Source of the DNA: Chlamydiae bacterium RIFCSPHIGHO2_12_FULL_49_9 | Lineage (GTDB): Bacteria; Chlamydiota; Chlamydiia; Chlamydiales; SM23-39 | Assembly: GCA_001794935.1 (NCBI GenBank) | Contig: MGLY01000050.1 | Span: 1 to 5,524, forward strand | Reading direction: 5' to 3' | Length of the DNA stretch: 5,524 bases | Shown: positions 5,444 to 5,524 of the stretch, piece by piece | Layout of the letters: the number at the start of each line of letters is the position of its first letter | Position numbering within the stretch: position 1 is the stretch's first letter | The notes under the pieces: model-generated | Databases searched by the model: none | The model's input: the letters and a program-made list of their open reading frames with translations, nothing else | What the model was told of the DNA's origin: nothing | Position numbers and translations under genes: made by a program

Positions 5444-5468
5444 TGAGCCTATCCCACCAGGGCTTTTT
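5434..5468 (+). terminator. Terminator region after the racemase
   Basis: Two mutually exclusive short hairpins precede TTTTT (5464-5468). TGGTGG (5434-5439, in the last codons) pairs with CCACCA (5454-5459), and AGCC (5446-5449) pairs with GGCT (5461-5464), the latter abutting the T-run. Each stem is short, so efficiency may be modest, but the placement directly at the stop codon fits an intrinsic terminator. Confidence 0.45.
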
Positions 5469-5481
5469 CATCAAAAATTTC

Positions 5482-5511
5482 TTGACTTCCGAATAGCAAA
5501 TACTGTCTAAT
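5482..5511 (+). promoter_or_regulatory. Possible promoter for a gene beyond the right edge
   Basis: TTGACT (5482-5487) and TCTAAT (5506-5511) each match the sigma70 consensus at five of six positions and are 18 bases apart, just past the racemase terminator. The window ends 13 bases later, so no gene can be tied to it. TTGAC (5482-5486) and GTCAA (5513-5517) form a short inverted repeat flanking the -10 region, which might be an operator or chance. Confidence 0.4.
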
Positions 5512-5524
5512 TGTCAAATTTCAT

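Overview
The window reads as a compact bacterial segment in which every confident gene lies on the + strand. It holds the 3' end of one gene, a probable operon of four genes (a small membrane protein, an unrecognised 390-residue protein and two tandem transporters), and then a separately transcribed amino-acid racemase. No rRNA, intact tRNA, insertion sequence or CRISPR array was found. The organism cannot be fixed from sequence alone. Moderate G+C that varies strongly from gene to gene, nucleobase-type uptake carriers and a small bilobed hydrophobic protein would fit a host-associated bacterium such as an environmental chlamydia. That is a weak guess, not a call.

Bases 1-174 are the C-terminal 57 codons of an unrecognised gene, followed by a hairpin. 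Bases 201-441 are non-coding, with a C-rich middle holding an 11-base direct repeat that resembles the 3' half of a tRNA T-arm. A good sigma70-type promoter (TTGATT-N18-TATAAT, 442-471) drives the 61-63 aa two-helix glycine-zipper protein (525-716). The 390-aa protein follows after 21 bases (738-1910), and 29 bases later comes the first NCS1/CodB-like permease (1940-3166). The second permease (3163-4413) overlaps it by the four bases ATGA. A candidate terminator follows at 4448-4503.

The most striking structure is a 12-bp hairpin at 1927-1959 that places the start codon of the first permease in its loop and the Shine-Dalgarno-like bases in its stem. Because the second permease is translationally coupled to the first, this could set the output of both. 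A second anomaly is an abrupt rise in G+C inside the first permease near base 2765, at a motif the two permeases share, which suggests past recombination between paralogues.

After 4504 a possible extended -10 promoter precedes an Asp/Glu/hydantoin-superfamily racemase (4775-5443) with both catalytic cysteines present. Its reading frame stays open for 186 bases upstream of the preferred ATG. A short hairpin plus T-run ends it, and a promoter-like pair at 5482-5511 points to a gene beyond the window. The permeases probably import a nucleobase, hydantoin-like or related ring compound, and the racemase probably interconverts an acidic amino acid. A shared pathway is possible but not shown.
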